Source: JBLHKW01 sp047618565 (GTDB lineage Bacteria > Planctomycetota > UBA1135 > GCA-002686595). Taken from it: a stretch of DNA of 34,349 bases. Below, in pieces: positions 1 to 11,999 of this stretch. The first letter of the stretch is position 1, and each line of letters opens with the position of its first letter. The translations under genes and the position numbers were made by a program. Location: contig JBLHKW010000044.1 of assembly GCA_047618565.1 (NCBI GenBank), positions 1 to 34,349 on the forward strand, read 5' to 3'. The notes beneath the pieces were generated by a model, which did no database searches, was not told where the DNA came from, and saw only the letters and a program-made list of their open reading frames with translations.

Positions 1-1219
1 CGGGCTCGACAACGAGAGCGATCACCGGCTCGGGAAAGACCGACGGCTCGAGCTGAATCACGTGGGACGGGTCGCACAGGGTGTCGCCAGTCACGGTCGC
101 CTTGAGCCCGGTGACCGCCACGATCGCGCCGGCTGAGGCCTGCTCCAGCGCCTCGCCGTGCTCCGCATGCATGCGCAGGACGCGTGCCACGCGCTCGAGG
201 CGAGCCGTGCGCGGGTTCCAGACCCTGTCGCCCGGAGTGAGCGTCCCGGAGTAGATGCGCAGGAAGGTCTGATCCCCGTGGGCACTCGTGTGCAGCTTGA
301 AGGCCAAGGCGGCCAGGGCCCCGTCCGGGTCCGGCGCACGCTCCAGCACGAACTCGCCATCCGCGTCGAAACCACGGATCGGTGGCCTGTCCAGGGGGCT
401 GGGCAGGTAGGCCACCGCCGCATCCAGCAGTGGCTGGATCCCGATCCCGCGCAGAGCTCCCCCACACAGGGTTGGTAGCAGCGAGCGGCCGATCACGCGC
501 CGCCGAAGGGCCGCCGAAAGGGCGTCCGGGTCCGGCTCCCGCTCGTCGACCAGCGCCTGCAGCAGATCCTCGTCGTCGGCGGCCAGCACGTCGATCAACT
601 CCGAGCGCAGGACCTCGACCTCGTCCACGAGTTCCGGCGGGACGTCCACCGCGCTCGCGGCGCCACTGGAGTCGAAGCGCCAGGCACAGCCCGTGACCAG
701 ATCCACGACCCCCACCAGCTTGCCATCCGCATAGATCGGGTACTGGATGGGAATCGCTGGCGCCCCGAGCCTGCGCTCGACGCTGGCCGTGGCGGACAGG
801 TAGTCCGCGCCCACGCGATCGCACTTGTTCACGAAGCAGATCGCTGGCACCGCCTGCGCTGCCATCTGCCTCCAGACGGTCTCCGACTGCGCCTGCACGC
901 CACTCACCGCGTCGATCACCAGGATGGCCCCGTCCAGGACGCGCATGCAGCGCTCGACCTCGACCGTGAAATCCACGTGCCCGGGCGTGTCGATCAGGCT
1001 GATCGCGACGCCGCGCCACTCGAAACTCGTCGCGGCCGCAGTGATCGTGATCCCGCGTTCGCGCTCCTCCGCCATCCAATCCATGACGGCCGTTCCATCG
1101 TCCACTCGACCGATGCGCGCCTCGACGCCGGCGCAATGCAGGATGCGCTCCGTGGTCGTGGTCTTCCCGGCGTCGATGTGGGCGACGATCGCAAGGTTGC
1201 GAAGCTGGTCGAGCCCCAT
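1..1219 (-). CDS. fusA: Elongation factor G (EF-G), N-terminal 406 residues, runs off left edge
   Basis: A translational GTPase that moves tRNA and mRNA through the ribosome and, with RRF, recycles it. The reading frame starts at the ATG at 1219, with a GGAGG-type ribosome site about 5 nt upstream, and is still open at base 1. The G-domain is complete: P-loop AHIDAGKT (residues 13-20), switch I RGITIT (55-60), DTPGH (77-81) and NKCD (131-134). Domain II follows, with a readable YSGTL and TGDTLCD stretch. Compared with textbook EF-G, the usual NKMD is NKCD, and the usual FKNKGVQ and TDPxVG motifs are replaced by LRGIGIQ and a TSAHGDQ-like stretch. It could therefore be a diverged paralogue (EF-G2-like) rather than the housekeeping copy. 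Its position after rpsG favours the str-operon fusA. A MITE-like element and the Tsr3-like gene separate it from rpsG. Confidence 0.9.
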   Translation of the reverse strand, partial: MGLDQLRNLAIVAHIDAGKTTTTERILHCAGVEARIGRVDDGTAVMDWMAEERERGITITAAATSFEWRGVAISLIDTPGHVDFTVEVERCMRVLDGAILVIDAVSGVQAQSETVWRQMAAQAVPAICFVNKCDRVGADYLSATASVERRLGAPAIPIQYPIYADGKLVGVVDLVTGCAWRFDSSGAASAVDVPPELVDEVEVLRSELIDVLAADDEDLLQALVDEREPDPDALSAALRRRVIGRSLLPTLCGGALRGIGIQPLLDAAVAYLPSPLDRPPIRGFDADGEFVLERAPDPDGALAALAFKLHTSAHGDQTFLRIYSGTLTPGDRVWNPRTARLERVARVLRMHAEHGEALEQASAGAIVAVTGLKATVTGDTLCDPSHVIQLEPSVFPEPVIALVVEP

Positions 1220-1375
1220 CACCCCTCCCCATGGCCCGATGCGTGGGCGGCCAGGGCGTCGGACGGCTCACCTGACGCGTAACATGACATGCCGCTCGAA
1301 AGAGCGAGCAGCGCTCTCGAGTGCCGCACCGAAGTGGCGTGAATCGTCATGGCACCGGATCGCTTCCTCAACGGG
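1220..1375. other. Leader region upstream of fusA
   Basis: This 156-bp gap lies between the palindromic element and the fusA start. It ends in a good ribosome-binding site for fusA (GGGGAGGGG on the minus strand). I could not find a convincing sigma-70 promoter in it. Since the element and a terminator lie upstream, fusA probably needs a promoter here or read-through from further up. Confidence 0.4.
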
Positions 1376-1577
1376 CTAGCCCGGATTATTCATGAGCCGC
1401 GAGGCGAAACGCCTCGATTCGGTCCCTGCCGGTGCTTTGCGGGCATTGGCCCCACAGGCGACCTTTTTTGGTCGCCGAGGACGCCAATGTTCGCAAAGTG
1501 CCGGCAGGGACCGAAAGGACAGCGAAGCCGGCCGTTCGTGGGGTTTCGTCCGCGTGGTCATGAATAATCCGGGCTAG
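1376..1577. mobile_element. 202-bp MITE-like palindromic element
   Basis: Exact 20-bp inverted repeats lie at 1376-1395 and 1558-1577. Both ends begin with the palindrome CTAG, so the element may be a 16-bp terminal repeat (CCCGGATTATTCATGA) flanked by a 4-bp CTAG target duplication. Inside are a GAGGCG-AAA-CGCCTC hairpin (1401-1415) and a long hairpin. The long hairpin has arms 1418-1450 and 1483-1515 plus an inner GGCGACC/GGTCGCC stem (1457-1463, 1470-1476) closed by six T. No transposase is encoded; the two roughly 61-residue open frames inside are by-products of the repeats. It starts 4 nt after the stop of the Tsr3-like gene. The structure is certain. The view that it is a non-autonomous transposon is inference. 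A 4-bp YTAR-type duplication is known for IS701-like transposases, but I cannot assign a family. Confidence 0.7.
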
Positions 1578-1581
1578 TAGG

Positions 1582-2028
1582 TCAGAGCTGGGGGTTTAGC
1601 TCGAGGAACTCGGAAGCCCAATGATACTCGTCGAGCAACTGCGGGTGCGGCGTGCCGAGCAGGGCGAAGGCCGCGTACAGGGCCTCGATCGACGCCAGCC
1701 CCTGTGCGGGATCCTCGAAGATGCGGCTCTTGCGCGGGTAGGCGGTCTGGAGCGGCGGCAAGCGCCGGACCACCGGATCACCGTCGACCTCGGCCAGCAA
1801 GCTCGGCACGCGACGCCAGGAGCAGTCCAGGAGCAGCAGGCCGGCGGACTGATCCGCAGCCGAGAGCACTTCGCCATCCGGGTGCAGGAGGATGCGGCCG
1901 CCGCCATCGATGCGACGCCCCTGCTTGTAGTCCACGAAGCGCACCCCCGACATGCCGCGCAACGGCGTCAGCGAGCACTTCTTGGCCGACTCCCGAGGGT
2001 CGCGCAGAATGAGCACATTCAGATCCAC
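1582..2028 (-). CDS. Tsr3-like (DUF367) putative rRNA aminocarboxypropyltransferase
   Basis: A 148-residue protein from a GTG start at 2028. It shows the Tsr3 pattern throughout. There is an N-terminal strand followed by a Lys/Cys element (KKCS, residues 16-19). HPDGEVLSAADQ (49-60) leads into the hallmark DCSW (68-71). A RRLPPLQTAYP stretch (88-98) matches the family's R-x-LP-x-L-x-AANP segment. ASIEALYAAFALLG (112-125) matches the C-terminal SCVEAxAA helix. Tsr3 uses SAM to transfer the 3-amino-3-carboxypropyl group to a hypermodified uridine in helix 31 of archaeal and eukaryotic small-subunit rRNA. The archaeal proteins are of similar size, so this one looks intact. A longer frame reaching 2163 overlaps rpsG and a terminator, so I reject that extension. 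No clear ribosome site precedes the GTG, and a second in-frame GTG lies at 2016. Family resemblance is clear by eye; activity and target in a bacterium are inference. Confidence 0.75.
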   Translation of the reverse strand: MDLNVLILRDPRESAKKCSLTPLRGMSGVRFVDYKQGRRIDGGGRILLHPDGEVLSAADQSAGLLLLDCSWRRVPSLLAEVDGDPVVRRLPPLQTAYPRKSRIFEDPAQGLASIEALYAAFALLGTPHPQLLDEYHWASEFLELNPQL

Positions 2029-2044
2029 GACCGGCCAATCTACG

Positions 2045-2078
2045 AAAAAACGCCGCCTGGAGCACAGGCGGCGTTTTT
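2045..2078 (-). terminator. Strong intrinsic terminator after rpsG (bidirectional)
   Basis: A perfect 9-bp GC stem (CGCCGCCTG at 51-59 and CAGGCGGCG at 65-73 of the 2000s) has a 5-nt loop. It is flanked by six A on the left and five T on the right, so it can terminate transcription on either strand. On the minus strand it lies 22 nt past the rpsG stop and ends only 17 nt before the GTG of the Tsr3-like gene. It should close the rpoBC-rpsLG transcript. Confidence 0.9.
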
Positions 2079-2099
2079 GTGTTCTGTCGGTTTGTGGAT

Positions 2100-2579
2100 C
2101 TAGCGTGCGTAGTGGGCGTAGGCGCGGTTGGCCTCGGCCATCTTGTGCACGTTCTCTTTCCACTGCACGGACGCTCCGGTGCCGTTGTAGGCATCGACGA
2201 GCTCCTCGGCGAAGCGCTGAGCCATCGGCTTGCCCTTCTTCTTGCGTGCGTTGTCGACGATCCAGCGGATGGCCAGACTCTGCTGACGGGAGCGCTTGAC
2301 CTCGCGCGGCACCTGGTAGTTGGCACCACCGACCCGCTTGGAGCGCACCTCGAGTGCGGGGCGAACGTTCTCGACGGCCTTCTCGAAGATCTCGGCGTGA
2401 TCCTCATCCGCGAGTTCCAGCTTCTTCGCGGCCAACGAAACGGACTCGTAGAAGATCTTCTGGGCCGTGCTCTTCTTGCCGCCCTGCATGATCTTGTTGA
2501 TCAGCTTGGAGGCCAGCATCGAGTCGAACTTGGGGTCCGCCTTGGTGAGCGCTGCTGTCGATTTAAAGTTACGGGGCAT
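2100..2579 (-). CDS. rpsG: 30S ribosomal protein S7
   Basis: A 159-residue S7, the primary assembly protein that binds the 3' major domain of 16S rRNA and forms the head of the 30S subunit near the E site. The N-terminus (MPRNF), the KLINKIMQGGKKSTAQKI segment and the GGANYQVP beta-hairpin region are characteristic. Length is normal for the family. It follows rpsL with an 8-nt gap, so the two are cotranscribed. The upstream ribosome site is weak, which suggests coupling to rpsL translation. A strong terminator follows directly. Confidence 0.98.
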   Translation of the reverse strand: MPRNFKSTAALTKADPKFDSMLASKLINKIMQGGKKSTAQKIFYESVSLAAKKLELADEDHAEIFEKAVENVRPALEVRSKRVGGANYQVPREVKRSRQQSLAIRWIVDNARKKKGKPMAQRFAEELVDAYNGTGASVQWKENVHKMAEANRAYAHYAR

Positions 2580-2587
2580 AACAGGCT

Positions 2588-2962
2588 CTATTTCTTGGGA
2601 CGCTTGGTGCCGTACTTGGAACGACTCTGACCACGGCCGTCTACGCCGCTGGTGTCGAGCGTGCCGCGCAGGACGTGGTAACGCACACCCGGAAGGTCAC
2701 GCACACGGCCACCGCGCACGAGCACAACGGAGTGTTCCTGGAGGTTGTGGCCCTCACCGGGAATGTACGCGGTGATTTCCTTCCCGTTCGACAGTCGCAC
2801 ACGAGCGATCTTACGCAGTGCCGAGTTGGGCTTCTTGGGGGTCTGCGTCTTGACCTGAAGGCAGACGCCGCGCTTTTGCGGGCAAGAGTCGAGAACAGGC
2901 GACTTGGAGCGCTTGATCGGCTTCTTGCGTCCCTTGCGGACGAGTTGGTTGATAGTCGGCAT
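2588..2962 (-). CDS. rpsL: 30S ribosomal protein S12 with Arg at position 88
   Basis: A 124-residue S12, the decoding-centre protein that monitors codon-anticodon fit. The TPKKPNSALRK loop keeps Lys at 43-44. In the second conserved loop the usual GGRVKDLPGVRYH reads GGRVRDLPGVRYH, so residue 88 is Arg (codon CGT at 2699-2701). K88R (K87R in mature E. coli numbering) is a classic streptomycin-resistance substitution with altered accuracy. The rest of the protein is canonical, ending KYGTKRPKK. It lies 101 nt after rpoC. The spacer has an ATCTTC-GGGGT-GAAGAT hairpin (3025-3041) but no T-run, so transcription from rpoC probably continues. Confidence 0.98.
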   Translation of the reverse strand: MPTINQLVRKGRKKPIKRSKSPVLDSCPQKRGVCLQVKTQTPKKPNSALRKIARVRLSNGKEITAYIPGEGHNLQEHSVVLVRGGRVRDLPGVRYHVLRGTLDTSGVDGRGQSRSKYGTKRPKK

Positions 2963-3063
2963 GAAGAAATGACGGGAGATCGATCGGGATCGCGGTCACC
3001 GGCCCCGATGGGCCCGGCAAAGCGATCTTCGGGGTGAAGATTCTAGGGTCAGAAGCGCTGACG

Positions 3064-7464
<4,401 letters not shown>

Positions 7465-7480
7465 TGAATCTTCCCCTACG

Positions 7481-10400
7481 CTAGAGCGTCGCCTTCTTGT
7501 GAAGCTGCATGTTGAGACCCAAACCACGGATCTCGTTCGTCAGCACCTCGAACGAGACCGGCGTACCGGCATCAAGGATGTTGAGCCCTTTCACCATCGA
7601 TTCGTAGATCTTCGTCCGACCGTCGACGTCGTCCGACTTCACGGTGAGCTGCTCTTGCAGGATCGCCGCTGCGCCGTAGGCCTCGAGTGCCCAGACTTCC
7701 ATCTCCCCGAAGCGCTGGCCGCCGAAGCGCGCCTTACCGCCCAGGGGCTGCTGCGTGATCAGGCTGTACGGCCCGGTCGCGCGTGCGTGCACCTTCTCGT
7801 CCACGAGGTGGTGCAGCTTCAGCATGTACATTACGCCGACCGTGACCTCCTGCTCAAACGAGGCGCCGTTGCGCCCGTCGTAAAGCCGGAACTTCCCGCT
7901 CTTGGGCAGGTTGGCCTCTTCCAGCATGTCCTCGATCGCGGACTCCGGGGCACCGTCGAACGCAGGCGTGTGGCAGCGCACGCCGAGACGCGAGGCCGCC
8001 AGGCCCAAGTGCGTCTCGAGGATCTGCCCCACGTTCATCCGACTGGGTACACCCAGCGGGTTCAGCACGATGTCGACCGTACTGCCGTCCTCAAGGTACG
8101 GCATGTCCTCGACCGGGCAGATCTTGGAGATGACACCCTTGTTGCCGTGCCGCCCAGCCATCTTGTCTCCGACAGACAGGTTGCGCTTGGTGGCCACGTA
8201 GACCTTGACCATCTCCAGCACGCCGGTCGGCAACTCATCGCCGCGCGACAGCCGGTTCACGATCTTGTTCTTGTCAGCTTCCTTGGTGTCGATCTTCGAC
8301 TGGTAGTCGTGGATGACCTGGGTCGTCTCGAGCCGCTTGCGCTCGTCAGTAAGGTCTTCGGCAGTCGCCAGGCACAGGATCTTGACGCGCCGCAGCTCGT
8401 CATAGGTCGACGTGTCGTCGAGCGCGAACGCCTTGCCCGTCAGGTCGTCGATGACGCCCGTTCCGACAATCTTGTTCGTCTCGTCGAGCATGTCGCAGGT
8501 GTAGGCCCGCAGCGCCCGCAGGAACTCGCGCTCCGCGTCACGGATGACTGACAGCGCCTTCATACGCTGCTCGTCGGTCAGGTTGACCCGGCGTGAGAAC
8601 TTCTGGGCGTCGATCACGACCCCACGCGTTCCGGGAGGCATCGTCAGCGAAGCGTTCTTCACGTCCACGCCGGCCTTACCGAAGATCGCATGCAGGAGTT
8701 TTTCCTCCGGCGTGAGCTCGCTCTTCGACTTGGGCGCAACCTTGCCGACCAGGATGTCACCGGCCTCGACAAAGTTGCCGATGCGCACGATGCCGCTCTC
8801 GTCGAGATCGGTCAGGGACTTCTCGCCGACGTTCGGGATGTCCGCCGTCAGCTCTTCCTTGCCGAGCTTGGTCTCGCGGATCTCGACCTCGTAGACCTCG
8901 ATGTGCACCGAGGTGAAGACGTCGTCCTTCACGAGTCGCTCGGACACCAGGATGGCATCCTCGTAGTTGAAACCGTCCCAGGTCATGAAAGCCACGACCA
9001 GGTTCTTGCCCAGCGCCAGCTCACCGCCGTGGGTGGAAGCGCCGTCGGCCAGCAGATCGCCGGCCTTGACCTCGTCACCGGCCTCGACCACCGGGCGGTG
9101 GTTCTGGGTCGTGCGCTCGTTCATGCCACGGAACTTCGTCAGGTGATACTCCTCACCGTCGACGATGATCACGCGACTATCCACGTACTCGACCGTGCCG
9201 TCCGCCGTGGCGAAGACAGGCATGTTCGAGTTGCTCGCGACGACCCTCTCCATCCCGGTTCCGACGATCGGAACCTCCGGGATCAGCAAGGGCACCGCCT
9301 GGCGCTGCATGTTCGATCCCATGAGTGCGCGGTTGGCGTCGTCGTGCTCGAGGAACGGGATCAGCGCAGCCGAAACACCGATAATCTGCTTCGGTGAGAC
9401 ATCGACGTACTCGACCTCCTTGGGCGGCACCTCGACGTTGTCACCGTCGCGGCGACAGAGTACACGCACGCTGGTCAGCATTCCGTGCTCGTCGACCTCC
9501 ACATCGGCCGGGGCCATGACCCGGCCGCGCTCCTGGTCGGCGCGCAGGAACTCGACCTCCTCGGTCAGCTTGCCCTTCACGACACGCCGGTATGGGGCGG
9601 CCAGGAATCCGTAGTCGTCGAGCCTGGCATAGAGCGCCAGAGACGAGATCAGGCCAATGTTGGCACCCTCGGGCGTCTCGATCGGGCACAGGCGCCCGTA
9701 GTGGGACAGGTGCACGTCGCGCACGTCGAAGCCTGCGCGCTTTCGGTTGAGGCCGCCGGGTCCAAGTGCCGAGAGACGGCGCTCGTGCGTCAGCTGGCTG
9801 AGCGGGTTGGCCTGGTCGACGACCTGGCTGAGCTCGCTGCGACCGAAGAAGTACTCGACGGCACTCGAGAACGTCTTCGAGTTGATCAGGGTGCGCGGCG
9901 AGACCGTCTCCGGGTTCTCGAGGTTCATGCGCTCCTGGGCCGTCCGGCGCAGCTTCAGGAGGCCCTTGCGGAACTCCTCGCCGGCCAGCTCCGCAATCGT
10001 GCGAACACGGCGGTTACCGAGGTTGTCGATATCGTCAATCTCGCCCTTACCTGCGCGCAGGGTGAGCAGGTACTTGACCGAGTTGATGATGTCCTTGGGC
10101 TGCAGTACCTGGATGTTCTCGGGGATGTCCTGGTCGAACTTGCGGTTCAGGCGGAAGCGCCCGACGCGTCCGAGGCGATAGCGCTGGACGTCGAAGAACT
10201 TCTCGTGGAACAGCTCGCGTGCCTTCTCGAGCTGCGGCGGGTTGCCCGGTCGCAGACGGCTGTAGATCTTGATCAGGGCCTCTTCGTGGCTCTTGACCGT
10301 CGGATCCTCGTGCAGCGAGTTGATCAGCAGCATGTCGAGGTCCTGGACGTCCGAGTCGATGATCTCGACCTCGGCCAGGTCTCCCGCGGCGATCTCGAGC

Positions 10401-11221
10401 GCTGAAGTCTCGGGGATCGCCATGCCTGAGGGCACGAGCACTTCACCGGTCTTCAGGACGATGATATCCCCCACCGCGATGCGGTCGGTGATGGCCTTCG
10501 CGAAGGCGTTCGTCGTCTGGGACTTCCCCTTCTTGACGGTCTTCGTCGGGTAGAACTCGCGCAGAAGGGCCTGGTCCGTGCCGATCTCCTCCTCGAGAGC
10601 GCGCAAGAAGGTGATCGCCGAGAACTTGCCCGACTGGTCGATGCGCACCGAGAGGTTTTCCTTCTTGGTGACGTTCAGCTCGACCCACGAACCGCGCTCG
10701 GGGATGATCCAGCAGCTGTGCAGCTGGCGATCCGTCGTCGCCGTGTCGATCAGGAAGTCGACACCAGGCGACCGGTGCAGCTGGCTGACGATGACGCGCT
10801 CCGAGCCATTGATGATGAACTCGCCGCCCCCCATCATGATGGGGATCTCGCCCAGGTAGACTTCCTCCTCCACCGGCTCGGGCTTGACCAGACGCAGGCG
10901 CACCTTGAACGGGTGCCCATAGGTCATGCGCAGCTTGCGACACTCGTCGATCGTGTAGCGCGGCCGACCCAGCTCGTAGCCGACGTACTCGAGGCACATC
11001 GTCTTGTCGTACGAGTAAATTGGGAAGATCTCCCGCAACAGACGCTCGAGGCCCTGGTCCTCACGCGCCGCGGCGGCCAGTTTGGGCGCCAGGAACGCTT
11101 TAAACGCCTTCGTCTGCATTTCCACGAGATTCGGCAAGGGCACGATCTCGGGAACGCGGCCAAAGACGCGGACCGGGAACTGGGGGTCGACCATGCGGCC
11201 GGAACTCTTGGAGTGGATCAT
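7481..11221 (-). CDS. rpoB: RNA polymerase beta subunit
   Basis: The second large subunit of RNA polymerase, 1246 residues from the ATG at 11221, preceded by AGGAGA 8 nt upstream. A longer open frame to 11374 adds 51 residues without RpoB character and is rejected. The rifampicin pocket is readable at about residues 460-485. Asp516, His526, Arg529 and Ser531 (E. coli numbers) are kept. Positions 514 and 515 are Val (usually Phe and Met), 518 is Ala (usually Asn) and 527 is Glu (usually Lys). The conserved GRxCPIETPEGxNIGLI block and the C-terminal GGQRFGEMEVWALEAYGA segment are intact. It lies 268 nt after rplL and 16 nt before rpoC. Confidence 0.98.
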   Translation of the reverse strand: MIHSKSSGRMVDPQFPVRVFGRVPEIVPLPNLVEMQTKAFKAFLAPKLAAAAREDQGLERLLREIFPIYSYDKTMCLEYVGYELGRPRYTIDECRKLRMTYGHPFKVRLRLVKPEPVEEEVYLGEIPIMMGGGEFIINGSERVIVSQLHRSPGVDFLIDTATTDRQLHSCWIIPERGSWVELNVTKKENLSVRIDQSGKFSAITFLRALEEEIGTDQALLREFYPTKTVKKGKSQTTNAFAKAITDRIAVGDIIVLKTGEVLVPSGMAIPETSALEIAAGDLAEVEIIDSDVQDLDMLLINSLHEDPTVKSHEEALIKIYSRLRPGNPPQLEKARELFHEKFFDVQRYRLGRVGRFRLNRKFDQDIPENIQVLQPKDIINSVKYLLTLRAGKGEIDDIDNLGNRRVRTIAELAGEEFRKGLLKLRRTAQERMNLENPETVSPRTLINSKTFSSAVEYFFGRSELSQVVDQANPLSQLTHERRLSALGPGGLNRKRAGFDVRDVHLSHYGRLCPIETPEGANIGLISSLALYARLDDYGFLAAPYRRVVKGKLTEEVEFLRADQERGRVMAPADVEVDEHGMLTSVRVLCRRDGDNVEVPPKEVEYVDVSPKQIIGVSAALIPFLEHDDANRALMGSNMQRQAVPLLIPEVPIVGTGMERVVASNSNMPVFATADGTVEYVDSRVIIVDGEEYHLTKFRGMNERTTQNHRPVVEAGDEVKAGDLLADGASTHGGELALGKNLVVAFMTWDGFNYEDAILVSERLVKDDVFTSVHIEVYEVEIRETKLGKEELTADIPNVGEKSLTDLDESGIVRIGNFVEAGDILVGKVAPKSKSELTPEEKLLHAIFGKAGVDVKNASLTMPPGTRGVVIDAQKFSRRVNLTDEQRMKALSVIRDAEREFLRALRAYTCDMLDETNKIVGTGVIDDLTGKAFALDDTSTYDELRRVKILCLATAEDLTDERKRLETTQVIHDYQSKIDTKEADKNKIVNRLSRGDELPTGVLEMVKVYVATKRNLSVGDKMAGRHGNKGVISKICPVEDMPYLEDGSTVDIVLNPLGVPSRMNVGQILETHLGLAASRLGVRCHTPAFDGAPESAIEDMLEEANLPKSGKFRLYDGRNGASFEQEVTVGVMYMLKLHHLVDEKVHARATGPYSLITQQPLGGKARFGGQRFGEMEVWALEAYGAAAILQEQLTVKSDDVDGRTKIYESMVKGLNILDAGTPVSFEVLTNEIRGLGLNMQLHKKATL

Positions 11222-11489
11222 GACTGCGCTCTCCTGAACATCGGACCCGTCCTTTGGGGTCCCGACGAGATCAACGGAAAGTACGTGCGCGCTGGCGCTG
11301 GCCCGTCCGGGAACGGAATGTCGAAGCAGAAAGGTTGCTCGGCGACGCGGAAACGTCGCCAGCTTCGGCCACATGCCTACACGCGCCCCGTGGCACTACC
11401 CCCGCATGAAGCAGGGGAGCGCCCGAGCGGGGTCGCGTCCAGGAAAGTCGTAGCAAGTAGGAGCCGCTGGGAGCCGAAAGGCTCTGGCG
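11222..11489 (-). promoter_or_regulatory. rplL-rpoB intercistronic leader with hairpins
   Basis: This 268-nt gap is the longest inside the rplK-rpoC block. It contains a GAGCC-GAAA-GGCTC stem (11471-11484) 6 nt past the rplL stop. It also contains a perfect 7-bp stem GGCGACG-CGGAAA-CGTCGCC (11341-11360) and a looser GGACC/GGTCC stem near 11244-11263. None has a T-run. In E. coli the same gap holds a partial attenuator and an RNase III site that set the ratio of L12 to RNA polymerase; a similar role here is inference. The rpoB ribosome site lies at the end. Confidence 0.5.
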
Positions 11490-11891
11490 TCAGGCTATCT
11501 TGACGGTTGCGCCAGCGCCTTCCAACTGCCCCTTGATGGTCTCAGCTTCTTCCTTGCTGACACCCTCCTTGACAGCCTTGGGTGCCGCATCAACGACGCC
11601 CTTGGCTTCCTTGAGGCCCAGGCCAGTGATGGCGCGGACTTCCTTGATCACCTGGATCTTCTTGTCGCCAGCCGCCTCGAGGATGACATCGAAGGAGGTT
11701 TGCTCCTCCTCGGCATCACCGCCACCGCCGCCACCGGCGGCCACGGCAACGGGCGCGGCGGCGCTGACGCCCCACTTGCCCTCAAGGTGCTTGACTAGCT
11801 TGGAAGCCTGCAACAGGGTCAGGCCGTCAAGTTGATCGGCGATGGTCTGAAGCTCACTCTCGAGCTCAACGACGTTGGTCTCTTCGGACAT
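11490..11891 (-). CDS. rplL: 50S ribosomal protein L7/L12
   Basis: A 133-residue L7/L12, the multicopy stalk protein that recruits and activates translational GTPases such as EF-Tu and EF-G. The N-terminal dimerisation domain (to about residue 35) is followed by an Ala/Gly hinge with six consecutive Gly, then the C-terminal domain. That domain carries the family signature EVRAITGLGLKEAKGVVDAAP, the surface that binds the GTPases. AGGAG lies 9 nt before the ATG. It follows rplJ after 108 nt, which matches the common arrangement where rplL is translated more often than rplJ. Confidence 0.98.
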   Translation of the reverse strand: MSEETNVVELESELQTIADQLDGLTLLQASKLVKHLEGKWGVSAAAPVAVAAGGGGGGDAEEEQTSFDVILEAAGDKKIQVIKEVRAITGLGLKEAKGVVDAAPKAVKEGVSKEEAETIKGQLEGAGATVKIA

Positions 11892-11999
11892 CTCGTAAGT
11901 CTCCTGCGAGAATACTCTGCGGAAAATAGGGTGGACTGTGAACCGGCAACACCGCCGGATGATCTTGATGAACCCGCGCCCGATGGACGCGGTGGATGA

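Noticed and set aside
1392..1577. Small plus-strand frame inside the palindromic element, 61 codons
   Set aside because: It consists entirely of the inverted-repeat sequence; a similar frame exists on the opposite strand.
1376..1577. Possibility that the element is a CRISPR or a riboswitch
   Set aside because: No repeat-spacer pattern. It follows a stop codon and has mobile-element-like exact ends, so a conserved riboswitch is unlikely.
2029..2163. Upstream extension of the Tsr3-like frame into rpsG
   Set aside because: It would cross a strong terminator and the end of rpsG, and the added residues are Arg-rich with no family similarity.
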